Positions 43,162 through 55,500 of a stretch of 64,000 bases of DNA are shown here, piece by piece. This DNA comes from Elysia chlorotica (Eukaryota > Mollusca > Gastropoda > Plakobranchidae), in assembly GCA_003991915.1 (NCBI GenBank), contig RQTK01000301.1, positions 290,200-354,199 on the forward strand. The letters run 5' to 3'. The translations under genes were made by a program, and so were the position numbers. A model generated the notes under the pieces. That model saw only the letters and a list, made by a program, of their open reading frames with translations, had not been told where the DNA came from and searched no databases. The first letter of the stretch is position 1. The number at the start of each line of letters is the position of its first letter.

Positions 43162-44378
43162 CTAATACTCGTAAAGCTTAGTTTTGTTGATTTCTTTGTC
43201 TGGGCACTCTCGTGACCTGTTGTAATAATAGAAGCAGCCATCCCGACGAACCAATTTCTTTACATAGCCATTATGGGGCCATCTGTCTACCTGAGGAAAA
43301 AAATATAAAGAATAAAACCCATACTAAGACATAATTGTATGATAGATATGATACCTTGTGAGTTTGTGAATAACATGTGAGGTGGAACAACAATCAATAT
43401 TAAGATCAACATTTCAAACTGATCTAAAAACAGTAATTTGTTAAGGAAACATTGCTATCAAATTGTCACTACTCACACAATAATTATGATCCTCGAAATC
43501 AATTGGCTTACAGGCATAGTATGAGTGCTAATTCAAAATACTATTTTTTTCGTTTCAGAAGAAATTAATTATTATGTTTTTAAGTCAAAATTGTCTTCTC
43601 CAAAAGTTGTGCAGGACAAGTTTAAAGCTCCCATTAAGATATGGGACTTAAGTATGAATTTAATTTATTCAATATAATTTTGTCTAAGTCATATGATATG
43701 TGCTCTGATTTAAAATGCAAAAATTTTTTTTTTAGAAGACATATCTTTTAAGGTAAACAATGGTGTTTCAGAAAATCAAATAACGATAATTTAATACACA
43801 GTGGTCTCTGTGTAAGAACGTGCTGCTTATGGACCTAATCAGTCTTTGAACCCACTATGCTTGTGAAACATTTTTTTTCCTCTTTATTTTACAATTCAAG
43901 GAACCTGCTCTTGACATCAAATTCAGTCTAAGAACCTGTTTTGAGAGAGCTATATTCTTTTTAAAACAAACATTGTCTCCACCTTACTTTACCCACAGGC
44001 CCAGAGTGGTGACTGTTTCTAAATATATCTAGGACTGTTGGAAGCTGTTTTCACTGCGTGTGGTTGTAGGGGTGGACAAAGGAGGAGAGTTATAAAAAAA
44101 ATAACAACAGAAGGCTAAGCAAAGATCTGTGTGGTGGAAAATTGTTTAATCTTTCCCCTGTTATCACTTTGTTGCGCCAAATATGGCACCTGTTATTCCA
44201 CGGACAGGGACCTCAAGAGTGTAACAAGGATCATGTCAGAAGCTGGAATTCGGACAGCACACACATCTCTCTATCTCTTGTACTCTAGTTTTCTGTCTTT
44301 GATCTGTCTGTATGTCTCTGTCTGCCTGTATGTCTATCTGTCTGTCTGTCTGTATCTCTCTCTCTCTCTCTGTCTCTG

Positions 44379-44433
<55 letters not shown>

Positions 44434-46202
44434 CTCAGAGGTGCAGTGATCCAAGGGTAGAGTGCAGGCCTTAAATGAGAGGGTAACTGGTTTGATCACC
44501 ACTCTAGCTGCTGTATTAATTTTATGGTTGGGTTGGTTTAGTAAAATGTGATCAGCGAAATAGTTATTCTTCTCTAAGATCCTTTTTTGATTAAGAACCT
44601 AAAGTCCTTAAATTAAGAGAGAGGTTTGCTTACTCTGATCAAAGAATAATTTTTCTTTATGACAAGTGATGTAAGTGAGTGTAGCTCGTACTTTTCATGA
44701 TCTAAAGAGGCGAACCGAAAACCTGCAGTAAGAATCTACAAACACAAAAAAGAAAAAACTCTGGGACATAAAATTCACATTGTTATACTATTTTTTTTAC
44801 GACCGAACAGTTGTTTGTACACTTCTACTTCCAGGCTCATTCCCATTTCTTCACATTAGGACCTGCAGTAAGAAACTGTTTATCTCCTCTTCTTAGTGGC
44901 AGGTTCTTAGGCAGAGACCACTGTAATATTTATTACTATTTTCTTCCATGTCAGGTAAATATTGCTATTTATATGAGTTTGTATGACTATAAAACAAAAG
45001 ATTCCTTGGGTAAAGAGGGATTTTGTGCATAATATGTCATTATCATTCTCCTTCTATGGCTTCTAAACTGGTTAACTTTACTGATAAATTTATGTTCGGA
45101 CATGAACTAATAAAACAAAAATGTATCAAATTTACTGTGTTTTGGAAATTCTATACCAGTTAACAGTTTGTAAAAGTAAAAGCAATTGGGATCAGAACAA
45201 AACAAAATGTTGGCCATCATCATGCTAACATTGAAGGAAATATTAATTTGAATTTGTTGGGCAAACTTGAAATTGTTTGTCATAAAAACAAAACAAAAAC
45301 TATTTATCTTTCATTGTAATAACAGCTGAAATTCACCACCTGCATTTTTATGTCTTTTTTTTTTAAACTAAATGTATTGAATGTAAAGATCAAACAGGTC
45401 AATGGCAAAGGTAGGTAGCTTAAAATAGTGATCTTTGCATGATAAGTCTAGAATCCCATGAACTAAAATGCAAGGTGTGTAGCTGTAAACCTTGTAAAAT
45501 CAAAGACACAATTCCACTTGTACTTATCTTTATGTTGAAGTGATGAATATTCTAAACCTAGGTCTGTTTGATCCAAATTGCTGTTTTGCTAACATAAGAT
45601 AATGGTCTGTCTAAGTTCACTAGTTTTCAGACAAATGAATGAAACTGCCTTGAATTGTGTTGGTATAGTTTCTGTTTTTTGTTTTTTTGTGGGGGGGTGG
45701 GGGTGATTCTCCCGACCCGGAGACAACGTTCGCCCCGCTCTAGTTAAAGCTATTTTGTAGTCGCCTAATGGATGTTGGTATAAATTGTAGGTGATTTTAA
45801 AATTAATTTTTTAAAATTGGCCAATACATGTATTTCTTATTATATAACAGTCAGTGTAACTTTGGTTCATCTGTGAAATAGATTATTATTATGTTAACAA
45901 CATTACAAAATTCTTAGCACTATTTTGGCTATTTTTGAGTACAAAGAATTTTAAAGCAGACTTTGCTGTATGACAACAATGTGGAAGTTAAAATGAGTCC
46001 CCAAACACTTTAAATTAGATGACTTGTATAGGTTGAAAGCAAGGCTTACATGGTTTGTTTTCTGAACTTCACGGTACTCTATCTCATCCCTGTAGCCAGC
46101 GATCTGAAATCTGTAGGCCTCCTCCACAACGTCACTCCAGCGGGTTGGGCGGCTCATTGATTTAGGTTGATTTGCTGACGGCATTCTAACAGCTGCTGCC
46201 AT
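43162..46202 (-). CDS. MEIG1: MEIG1 (meiosis-expressed gene 1 homologue)
   Basis: Two coding exons on the - strand: 46202-46050 (51 codons) and 43290-43162 (42 codons plus TAG), joined in phase 0 with GTAAGC donor and CCTCAG acceptor, 93 aa. The first exon carries [20 protein letters not shown] and EYREVQ, the second [31 protein letters not shown] and the end KLYEY. This follows mammalian MEIG1 (about 88 aa) nearly position by position, including WPxxGYVKKLxRRD and the YYYN...REC motif. In mammals MEIG1 partners PACRG in the manchette during sperm-tail assembly; a role in spermiogenesis here is inferred. The 2.76-kb intron holds a TIR element and a SINE. The start could also be the Met at codon 7. 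Confidence 0.95.
44300..44436. repeat. CTGT/CT microsatellite
   Basis: TGTCTGTCTGT blocks pass into a pure CT tract. It generates long low-complexity open frames on both strands that are not genes. Confidence 0.93.
44440..44665 (+). mobile_element. Degenerate SINE
   Basis: Head GCAGTGATCCAAGGGTAGAG, a weak B box (TGGTTTGATCACCAC), then GGTTGGGTTGGTTTAGTAAA and ATGTGATCAGC, the block order of the 3143 family. Diverged; nested in the TIR element. Confidence 0.55.
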
Positions 46203-49200
46203 GCTTTTGATTTGTTTGGCGAAAGAGTAAAATAAATCACATTTATAATTTGATAAAATTAATGGTAGATTATAGATGATAATTGACCTTCATGTTATTC
46301 TCTCTTTGATATACGCTGCTCTTATGTCTGCCAAATAAAAATTAACTTTCAAAGCTTTTAAAAGTCTACTTACATGGAATGATAGAATCTGTTTGTTGTT
46401 GTTTTTTACTTAATATACCACAGGTATGCTTTATATTTAAAGCCAGAGGTATTTACTTTATATGATTACATCTCTTTCATTACAAATGCTTATGATAATG
46501 TAGAGTTTGTCTATAGAATTTCCTTTTGTATGTTGCCTCAAATTTGGACAAACATTACTGTTAAAATAATTTTGCCATCTTTTAGATATGAATTATTATT
46601 AAATTATACTATTTAATGCTGCTACTTTTATTGCCGCTAGATCATTTTTAGTAGATTTAGAATTCCTTATAACTTGCAGCTAAACATAGACAACAATCAA
46701 GAAAAGCTTAACCGGATAAATTACTATTGTTCCCGCAACATATCAAACCTTTGTAGGATCATACCCTATCAGGTTAATGGAAGTTGGTGGGATAAAGAAA
46801 ATACAAAGTACTGAAGGCCTACTTTTTGTTTTTATTTTTTAACCTGGAAAATGCTGCGTCTACAGAGAAAGCCTTGCACGTTTTTAGCTCTTGATCAAAA
46901 TCTAGAGCTTATTCTGAAATTTTCATTCATAGTAATATTAACCCTGACTCTGCAGGGTACCGACTTTAAGAGTACAGCGCTCCCACCCCAGTTCAACCTG
47001 TGACTTGAGGACGACCTTGAGACGTCACCTTGTCACAGAAAACCTAGTCCTGTTCACTTAGGACTCAATATTCCTAAACTTAGAATATCAACCAGTGAAA
47101 AGGTGTGACTTTTCCGGTCTTGTCTGCTCCATCAGTCTTATGAGAAAACTTTGAAGGATGGTGAAGCAAACAGGCAAACCATGATTATGCACTAAATGCA
47201 CATTTAGTATCTTTTCACTTTTTAGAAATCCGGGGTTTTCTTTATTTAAACATATATGTCAAATTGAACAAACTGTCCCTACGATTTGAAACCTTTACAT
47301 GAACACCCCACAAGGCACTGCAGACTTTGTAGCCATACTCTAATATTCACACTCGGCGATAGTAGGTCTACTAGCCAACACCAATCTCAGGTAACACTTT
47401 CGGCTGACCACACATGCAGTACTTGAGTTAAATTGCAACTTTAATCTAGTGTGAACATCCACGTAAATGAGTTGCTGGTAGGCCTACATAAACATAGAGA
47501 CAGTCAGAGAGAAGTGGGCGGCTCCTGAAGCAGACTCATGTGATTAAGACATGCAGGTTATAACAAACCATGAACATTTCCAATCATTGAGATAAGCTTA
47601 TTTTATCACATCTACTTTTACATAGGGCCTGTCTAGATTGAGAACTGGATATAGATCTATAGTCGCCTATGTATCATAAACCCTCCAGATGTTTAGATCT
47701 ATCATCTATGTCTATACAGTCTCAATAATTGTGTTTAGAATGGTAGCATAAGGTAAATAATACGCCTACAAAGATGACTTACAACGTTTTATTCTGTCGT
47801 GTTATTCCTTTATCTACACGCTATTATATTTTAATTTGGGACTAGTAAATAAGAAAAATGTTGAACAATGACTACAGCAAAATGCCATTCGCTTCGATTG
47901 CTCACCAGTGAATCCAAAATGAAAGGAAGTACGCCCGATTGCTTTGACATTGCTTAGCAACATAGAAGGTATCTTTGAGTAGGCTTATACGGCTACGGTG
48001 CTTTTATGTTGTGAATAAAGTAGGTTGTTTTGTTGGGATTTTTTTTTTTGTTTTGTTTGTTGTTTTGGGGTGTTTTTTTATTAAGTCCTCCCACGGTCGT
48101 TTAAACTGTTTTTTTTAATACCCGTGAACAAACTTAAAAAAAATACATTTCATGTGCGATATCATGACTGTTATTTAACAAGTTATGATTCAGATAAACC
48201 TTATCCATTTCCCTTTTATAATATTGGTCATGAAAACCAACGAACACAAGCGTTTTATTGTTTGTTGTTTTGTTTTGTTTTCAATTTGGTCAATCGACGC
48301 TTTTTACATTAGAACCTTGATAATAATTTGATGATAATGATTATTTTATGCTGAGAAGGAAAAGAATGCCACGGTAAAGAAAAGAATGCTACACCCCAGC
48401 AGCATGTACAAAGACAAAAAGTGGAAATGTGACTGTGGGAATAGATATATCATGCGACAAAAAGGCAATACTTGTTATTAGCAATACCTAACATTGAACA
48501 CCACGAGAAAAGAAAACTTTTTAGTTTCTTTCAATACACATACAAACACATTAATTGTGTATTTTAACCAATGTAAAAGGGTCGATAGCAGACTAAGAAG
48601 ACACCGAGGACATGGCTAAGACAAACGACACGACAGAGAGAAGAGACTTTGTAGAACATCGATTCAAAAAGGGAAGAACACTTGTATCTCATCTGGGAGA
48701 ATGTTATCTTCAAAGAATTCTTGCCGAGGTGTTATGGTTTGAAGTCTAATCCGGATGCGGTAGTTCTCTATAGAGTGAAGGAGAGAGGGGCAGAGCTCTC
48801 TCTCTCTCCCTCTCTCCGGGTTTAACGGAGGGTCCTATAGGGCGACAGGCGGAGTTGACAGAAGACAAAAGCTCAGGATGAAGGCAATACATGATCCTAG
48901 TTCATTCAATTACTACGAGGCTGGTCCTCTCAATCTCATGTATCGAGTTCCCTAATTTAGGAGGTCCTAAAGTGGAAAGGAAGGATAGAGGGAGACAGAT
49001 AAAATAAACCTCCCCTTCTTTGCTAGAGGACTGCATAAGATTAGGTTTATGTATTTAATGTTCTTTTTAAAAGGGGTGAGGAGGGAGATCGATGAAATAA
49101 GTGCAGCTGGCATGGATGTATTGATATGGGAGTATTACAGTACCGGTAATGGTATTCTAATTAGGTATTGTTCCACCATTCCCAATATTACCATGACTAT

Positions 49201-52200
49201 TGTAGCTCCTGTCTGCATAATTTTTTTAATAATAATTTATTGATCTTGCTACTAATTAGTACATTATTATAATCTTTACCATTATTACTATTATTACCAT
49301 TATTACTATTATTGCCATTATTCAATCAATTAATCAATTATGCCCATCGCTCCACGAGAAGCACGGGCCGCTAGCAATAGTCCTTCGTGGGTGACAATAC
49401 TGCTGTCGGGTGATAATTATAATATAGAATTTTAAAGGGCGCTTTTGGGAAGAACTGGCTGACGCTATTTCTGACCCGTTACCCTCTCAGTGGAATGCTG
49501 CTGTTACCATAGGAGGCAAGCTGATATAAGTGAGACTAGCAGAAAAAAAAAAATTACAGCCGAGAGGGCTTGCGGGGCATAATCCAAACGGGTACAACTA
49601 CAAGTCATTCTCAGGAACGTTTTTAATCCGTTATTTTCAGGTAATTTCTGTTTTTATTGTAAAGTAGAACAACCTCGGAACGACTTGATTTTTTGCAGAA
49701 TATTTCGCTCCTGGGGTTGACTGTAACTTACTACGCTCCAATACCGCAGATTCAATACCTCTCCTTCTGCAGTCTCTTCAAGGCTTTGGGCCTCACTTTG
49801 CAGGATACCGTCGCAAACAGAATTTTTAGATGTACAAAATACAAATTAAAAGCACGTTTGCCCTCCTTTCTGAGAGATAGCACAGTAATGCAGGATGGTC
49901 AAATCCAAAAAGAACGCCTGATGAAAAACAAGATTGTTATTGGCACCATACTAACCAGCAGACCTTTTCTCAGTTTCAGGATATTTGTAAGAGAGATATG
50001 AAATCTGACACTTGCCCGCTGACTTCGAAACCGTGGCTGCTGATTGAGACCCTTGAAAGGTTAATGTAAAGCCTAAGGCTGGCCAAGAGTCCTTAGGCTT
50101 TTTTTTCTTTTTGACTAACAAGATTATTCCTTTTTTTTTATTTAAGTGTAGCTAGTGCTTGCACAAACGGTGCATTATTTCTTTGCATTTTGTTTTGGTA
50201 TAAAACTTTATATTTACAGTCACACGACTCGCATCTCCTGCGTCTCGAGAACTTAATCTTAATGGTTGGTTCAAAATTCACATGCAACTACGTATTGCTT
50301 GCTGTTTATATTTGTTTGTTTTTTTCTAAACTGTGCTGAAGAATTTGACTGCCACTATTTTTCTATACTGTACACAGGAATGTCGGCCTATAAATTAATA
50401 TAGATGGAACTGTGTTTCTTGTATTTTTGTTGTAATACTACAACTACTGCTAACAAAAAAAATAAAAAAAAAAATAATAATCATAATACATGAAATAATA
50501 CCTCATTTTTAATTTACTACATTACATGGTGCAAAAGAGTTTTTTTCTTTTTTAATCTAAAGTTTTGTTTGGATGTGGGCCGTTCTAGTACCGGTACTAG
50601 TAGAAGCAAAATAAATTCAAACAATCTTTTACTGATTTTCAATTGGTTCCCGTGCTTTATATATATATATGTTGTATAAGTGAGCATACGTATATCTGCA
50701 GGAGAATGACCACACATGTAAAAATGCTTGCAGTCTTGATTGTGTGTGAATATTTGTTTACGATCAAATTCATTTCTTATTTCTCTTTTTGTGATATGAT
50801 ATGCAATATCTTTGGAAATTTAAAAATTAATCTTATAGAGAATTGAAACCACTAAATTAAAATTAAAAATTTAAATTTATAAATCTTAATTATGAAATTG
50901 TGTCTTCTCAAAGTAGTGTCCATTTTTTGGGGGGGTTTTTTGTTTTTGTTTTGGGTAATGTCTTTTATGCATTTAATTAAATTAAAACTTTATTGAACTT
51001 TTAAATTGGAATGTTCTCACAATTTGAAAACTATCGAAATATTCAATCGGAAGACGCCCAGAAAAATATGTTTGAGCCATTCTCGTTCTTATGTTGCAAT
51101 AATGTTGGATCACAGGTACCATTAAATGTTAAAGCTCACAGGTTTGCATGAAAGAAACAAAATATAACGCACTAGTTTAAATTTCTGAAGAACCCCCCCG
51201 AAAAACCCAATAATTATATAATCAGAAATGACTAGCATGCAGAAAAAAAAGTACCTAACAGATTGTTGAATCTCATTGGTAATATATTTGTTTTATTCGT
51301 TGAAAAACATTATCAATCATTTTTCCAAACAAAAGAAGACTGCACACTATAAATACTGGTTGGCTTACATACGGCAAAATAACAGAATAAAACTATAGGG
51401 GAATTTCTGACAATAAGTAAATGTCTTTAAAAAATGAATAAATGGAATAATATTTGTATCTACTCTACAAGCTTTATAATACTTGGTCATGAGCTAAACA
51501 ACTTAAAAAGCTACAGTTTTGTTATTTCTCAATTGTGCTAAATTAGAAAGATAAAGTAAAAAATAATGGGGAAAAAAAAGGACTTATGATAACTTTACGT
51601 ACAATAAATATCTGCTGAATACGAAATTTAAATAAATCTCTTTCATAGTTTCATCCACAACATATTATCGCAACATTTACCAACCGTCAAATCTAGGAAA
51701 AAACATGTTTGCAATGACCCTTGACCATAAGCATGAAAACCAATAGAAATATAAACAAAACACAAATCCTCTACATTTTATTAGTACGATAAAAAAGTTT
51801 TCTTGTAAACATAATCCTTTCTTCTTCCTTGTGCATCCTATAAAATGAGTTGAGGAACACAAGCTGGAACAGTCAGAAGAACAAAGACAATTGATTCAAA
51901 GTTGTTGGCCTCTGCATTCATCCAAAATCTTAAATGCCTTTCATAGGTACTGCAAAGGCATGAAACAGCTAAATCTCATTATTATCACAGGGTTTCTGAG
52001 AGAAATTAAAATTAATTAACATTTGTCTCAATGGAAATTATGCACCTATAGCTCTTAATTGAACTAAAAAAAGCAAGGATATAATGTTCTTATAGAAATG
52101 ATTATTAAAACAACATCCACAACAAATAACATGCAGGCTAAAAACTTGCATCTACTTCATTAAGATAACTTCTTGCCATTTGATACTTACTTTCAATTAT

Positions 52201-52335
52201 GGTAACCAAAATGGGCCCAGTGTTTTAGTAATATAAAATACAGACCCCTAAATGATGAATACTGCACTTGCCACATCTATAAAATCTGATATCATCAACT
52301 TTCTGTTTGTATCATTTTGAAGATTAAAAATCACA
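46203..52335. other. Divergent-side intergenic region between MEIG1 and PDHB
   Basis: Contains the MEIG1 upstream region and, at its far end, the PDHB 3' flank. There are ATT/ACC trinucleotide repeats at 49264-49320 and T-runs near 48040. A perfect hairpin with T-tract lies at 50069-50107. A 102-codon open frame at 49693-50001 has no recognisable motif and is not called. A GC-richer patch at 48590-49000 with TCTCTCTC runs was not identified. No confident gene. Confidence 0.45.
50069..50107 (+). other. Perfect 10-bp hairpin followed by a T-tract
   Basis: AAGCCTAAGG (50069-50078), a 12-nt loop and CCTTAGGCTT (50091-50100) pair perfectly, followed at once by an 8-T run in all. It looks like a bacterial intrinsic terminator or a small hairpin RNA ending at a polymerase III stop. 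No promoter boxes were recognised upstream, so the function is unknown. Confidence 0.5.
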
Positions 52336-52339
52336 CAAA

Positions 52340-52599
52340 CTGAAACATATTAAACTTTTTATTCGACTTTTTTAATTAACAAAGGCAGTTTGATATAGAC
52401 CAAACCTATTCCTCACAGCTGCTCAAACCCTGACCATTTAGGTCAGAAAAACAGAATCATCATATATATATGGTGTAAAGATGAAAAAAAGACAACTATG
52501 TCAAGCGTTGAAATATTTCTATGCTGTTGTTCACCGTTCAATTTTGCAACAAAAAAAACAAGATTAAAAATCCCATAAAACAACAATATTTCTATAAAC
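52340..52599 (-). other. PDHB 3' UTR with polyadenylation signal
   Basis: Below the TGA at 52602-52600 the - strand is AT-rich. AATAAA on the - strand (TTTATT at 52358-52363) is the first signal, giving a UTR of about 250 nt. Confidence 0.6.
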
Positions 52600-55500
52600 T
52601 CAAGAAATATTGAGAGATTTCCTGACAGCTGTAAGGACATTCTTAACTTGGGGCAGGGCCAGGTCTTCCAGACTTTTAGCATATGGCATGGGTACGTCGG
52701 CTCCGGTCACTCTCAAGACTGGGGCGTCAAGGTAATTGAAGGCTGGACCTGAATAGTCGAGAAAAAAGGATTAACGTTGACTTCAAAAATAGTAGAAATA
52801 TGATCAGCTTTTTAGCAGCAAGATATATTATCTTAGTTCATACATAATGGTATGGGAGAAGTGGAAAATAAAGATAGGCTAAAAGCAAATTTCTGTAAAT
52901 ATTTTGTCCAATTCATTATTTTTTAAATTTAAGTTATATCAAATATGACCTTTCCTTTATGACATAAAGTCAAAGGCAGCAAAATTTTGAGTGCAAATCC
53001 AGCTTTCTTTCGTTTTGATTGTTGCCAGGCAAGCATTTTATCTAACAAAATCTGTGTCATGCACTATCATAAAAATTGATGCATTTATGTCACATACTTG
53101 AAATCAAAATGTTTTTTTTTTTAAAAGCAATTGTATCAGTTCACTGTAGAGAATGCAAAGGTATGTTTAATCTTATTCGATGCAATTTTCAAATTAACTT
53201 ATAGCACCATATTGAACGGTTTTCTTACCCATATCTTTCATATGTTTCAACCATCATTTTGCCTCTAAACAAAAAGAAATTTTTTAGAACCAAGTTTCTT
53301 ACTTTCCATAACAAGAGCCACAACTTCAGCCCCGATTCCACAGTGGTGCCAACCGCTTTCCACAGTCACAAGATGGTTTGTCTTCATCACTGATTCAATA
53401 ATGGTCTGATCATCCAGAGGACGGAGTGTGCGTAGGTTGATCACCTGGCATTTATGCAGAGATGACAAACTGATAATAATTGACCATAACTTATGGGTTA
53501 TAAGATATGTTATAGCTATCTTAGTGTTCAAAGGATTAAAGCATATGCACCTTTATTTATGTTCTTAAGTTGATTAAACTAAAATTTTTAATACTAATTT
53601 CGTTCTTTTGGTGTTTTCAACGAAAAGAATGAAATCAGACAAAAACCTTTTTGTTTTATCCTTGGCAAACTTTTCAATCCTTTGGAAAAAAAAATAATTT
53701 AATTATGAAAAAGTCAGTGTAACAATTCATAATATTAACAGGGTCTATGCACAAGTTTTGGCTATCACTACCCACCAAAACTATTAACTACATGTATTAA
53801 CATTTTTAGGGCAAATCATCTTGTCAAATAATTCGCAATTACCTCACACTCCACTCCCTGCCCAACAAGTTCATTTGCTGCCTCCAAACACAGACCCACA
53901 GATTTTGAATGGGCCACAAGGGTGATGTGAGAACCTGCGAGTGAAACGAATGAGATAATATTCTTTTTGGTGTGGTAAAAGACCAGTCGGTGAACCTAGA
54001 TCAATATTTCAATTTAAGTCAAAATTAACAACTTAATAGTTATATAAAATGGAATGTACAAACTGTGTAACAGAGTAAAAAAAAACAGATGTTACATTGC
54101 TCTATCAAATGAATTAAATTTTAAACACTATCATAAAACCATTCAGTTGCTGGAGAAAATAATTAATTTGCCTATTCCAATGGATGAAAAAAATACATAC
54201 AAATCTAAGCAACATTCCCTCTAATGTTGTACTTTATCAGCACATCTTATGCGGGGGGAAAACTGGCTTGAGTGGTAGAGACTTGATCTTATAATAATAA
54301 AAGAGAGGCCTGCAGTCGATCAAATTTATTTGTCCTATTTTGTTCCACACTGGTTGGGTCAATGTCAATAATTATAATGAGACCGGCTGTTCATCCAATG
54401 CTTTGTAAGATGAGTCTATTATAGGTAACTCTAATTGAAAAAAGAACTTACTTTACAAAAATAAATCCCACTCCCGCACTTTCTGATGAATATTATTTTA
54501 AAAAATATGTTTAAAAAGACATACATTTTCTTTCATTTGATTTATGATATGCGTACAACATGTTTATGTCCAAACAGTAAGAATAAAAGTTGCAGACAAT
54601 TTATTCAGCTTTCAGAAATGTATAGGTCTAATACCCTCACACAAAGAATAAACCAGCTGTAGCAGATTTACGCAACAAAAAAAAGTGAACCTAAACTTCA
54701 AGAATGATCCTGAGTTTTCTCTCTGACCATTGACAAAACAATAGAATACATGTATGTGAAAAGCATGCAGAAGTAGATTGGGTATTTAGCTGGCAGGGTT
54801 TTTCAGGTCTCTTCATCTACATCTAGATATCCGTTTCTAACTACTTCTAACTCAACTGCTCTTGGCACTGGCTCACTAGGTCTAGATCTAGATCTAACAA
54901 CTGGCTCCTCGCCTTAACTGTCACTACTAGATCTACTACCACAATCATCACTAACAATATCAAAATCACCATCCTTCTCACCATCTAAGACAGACATCTA
55001 AAACTTGCTCTCGAGTAAGTAATTTCCTTCCTGATGGACCTGCTCCTTGGTCCGATATTGTTAGAGATTGTGGCTTTCAAGAGAAAATCGAGTGTCAACA
55101 TGTAAACAAAGTATGAGCTAAAAACAGCTGTTATCTGCATTCAAAACAACACTGGAAGGAAGTGGAACTCTTCTTTATACATATTGCAGAGCTGCCAACC
55201 TGATTTACCGAAAAAGATGGACACTTTGCTAAAGATCTATCGAACTGCTGAAACTTTTGCCGAAGTCAAAACAAACTACTGCCGCTGGCTGGAGTTAAAC
55301 TAGGGGGTCAGGGGGCATGCTCCCTGGAAAATTTTTGGATAATTAAGCTCCAAACAAGCAATTCTAGAGACAATTTTGCAATTTTATATAGTTTGTCGAG
55401 TCTGTCATGGACGGCAACCAGATAAGAAATGGACAAAATGCTACAAAACGCTGGATCTAAGAGTGTCTCTATCAGGTATCCTGTTGTTAAAATTCATTGT

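Larger units (their letters stand above)
43799..44923. mobile_element. TIR element inside the MEIG1 intron
   Basis: The left end CAGTGGTCTCTGTGTAAGAA (43799) and the complement of the right end CAGTGGTCTCTGCCTAAGAA (ending 44923) are inverted repeats that continue imperfectly for about 35 bp. TA lies next to the right end and near the left end, as expected for a Tc/mariner-like insertion. The interior holds a CT microsatellite and a degenerate SINE and no transposase, so it is a non-autonomous or nested element. Superfamily is a guess. Confidence 0.55.

Noticed and set aside
44131-44502. Long low-complexity frames on both strands
   Set aside because: Products of the CTGT/CT microsatellite (Leu-Ser or Arg-Glu-Thr repeats).
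49693-50001. 102-codon + strand frame starting after a TTTTTTGCAG acceptor-like site, followed by the hairpin at 50069
   Set aside because: No recognisable domain, no partner exon, and composition consistent with chance; kept only as context for the hairpin.
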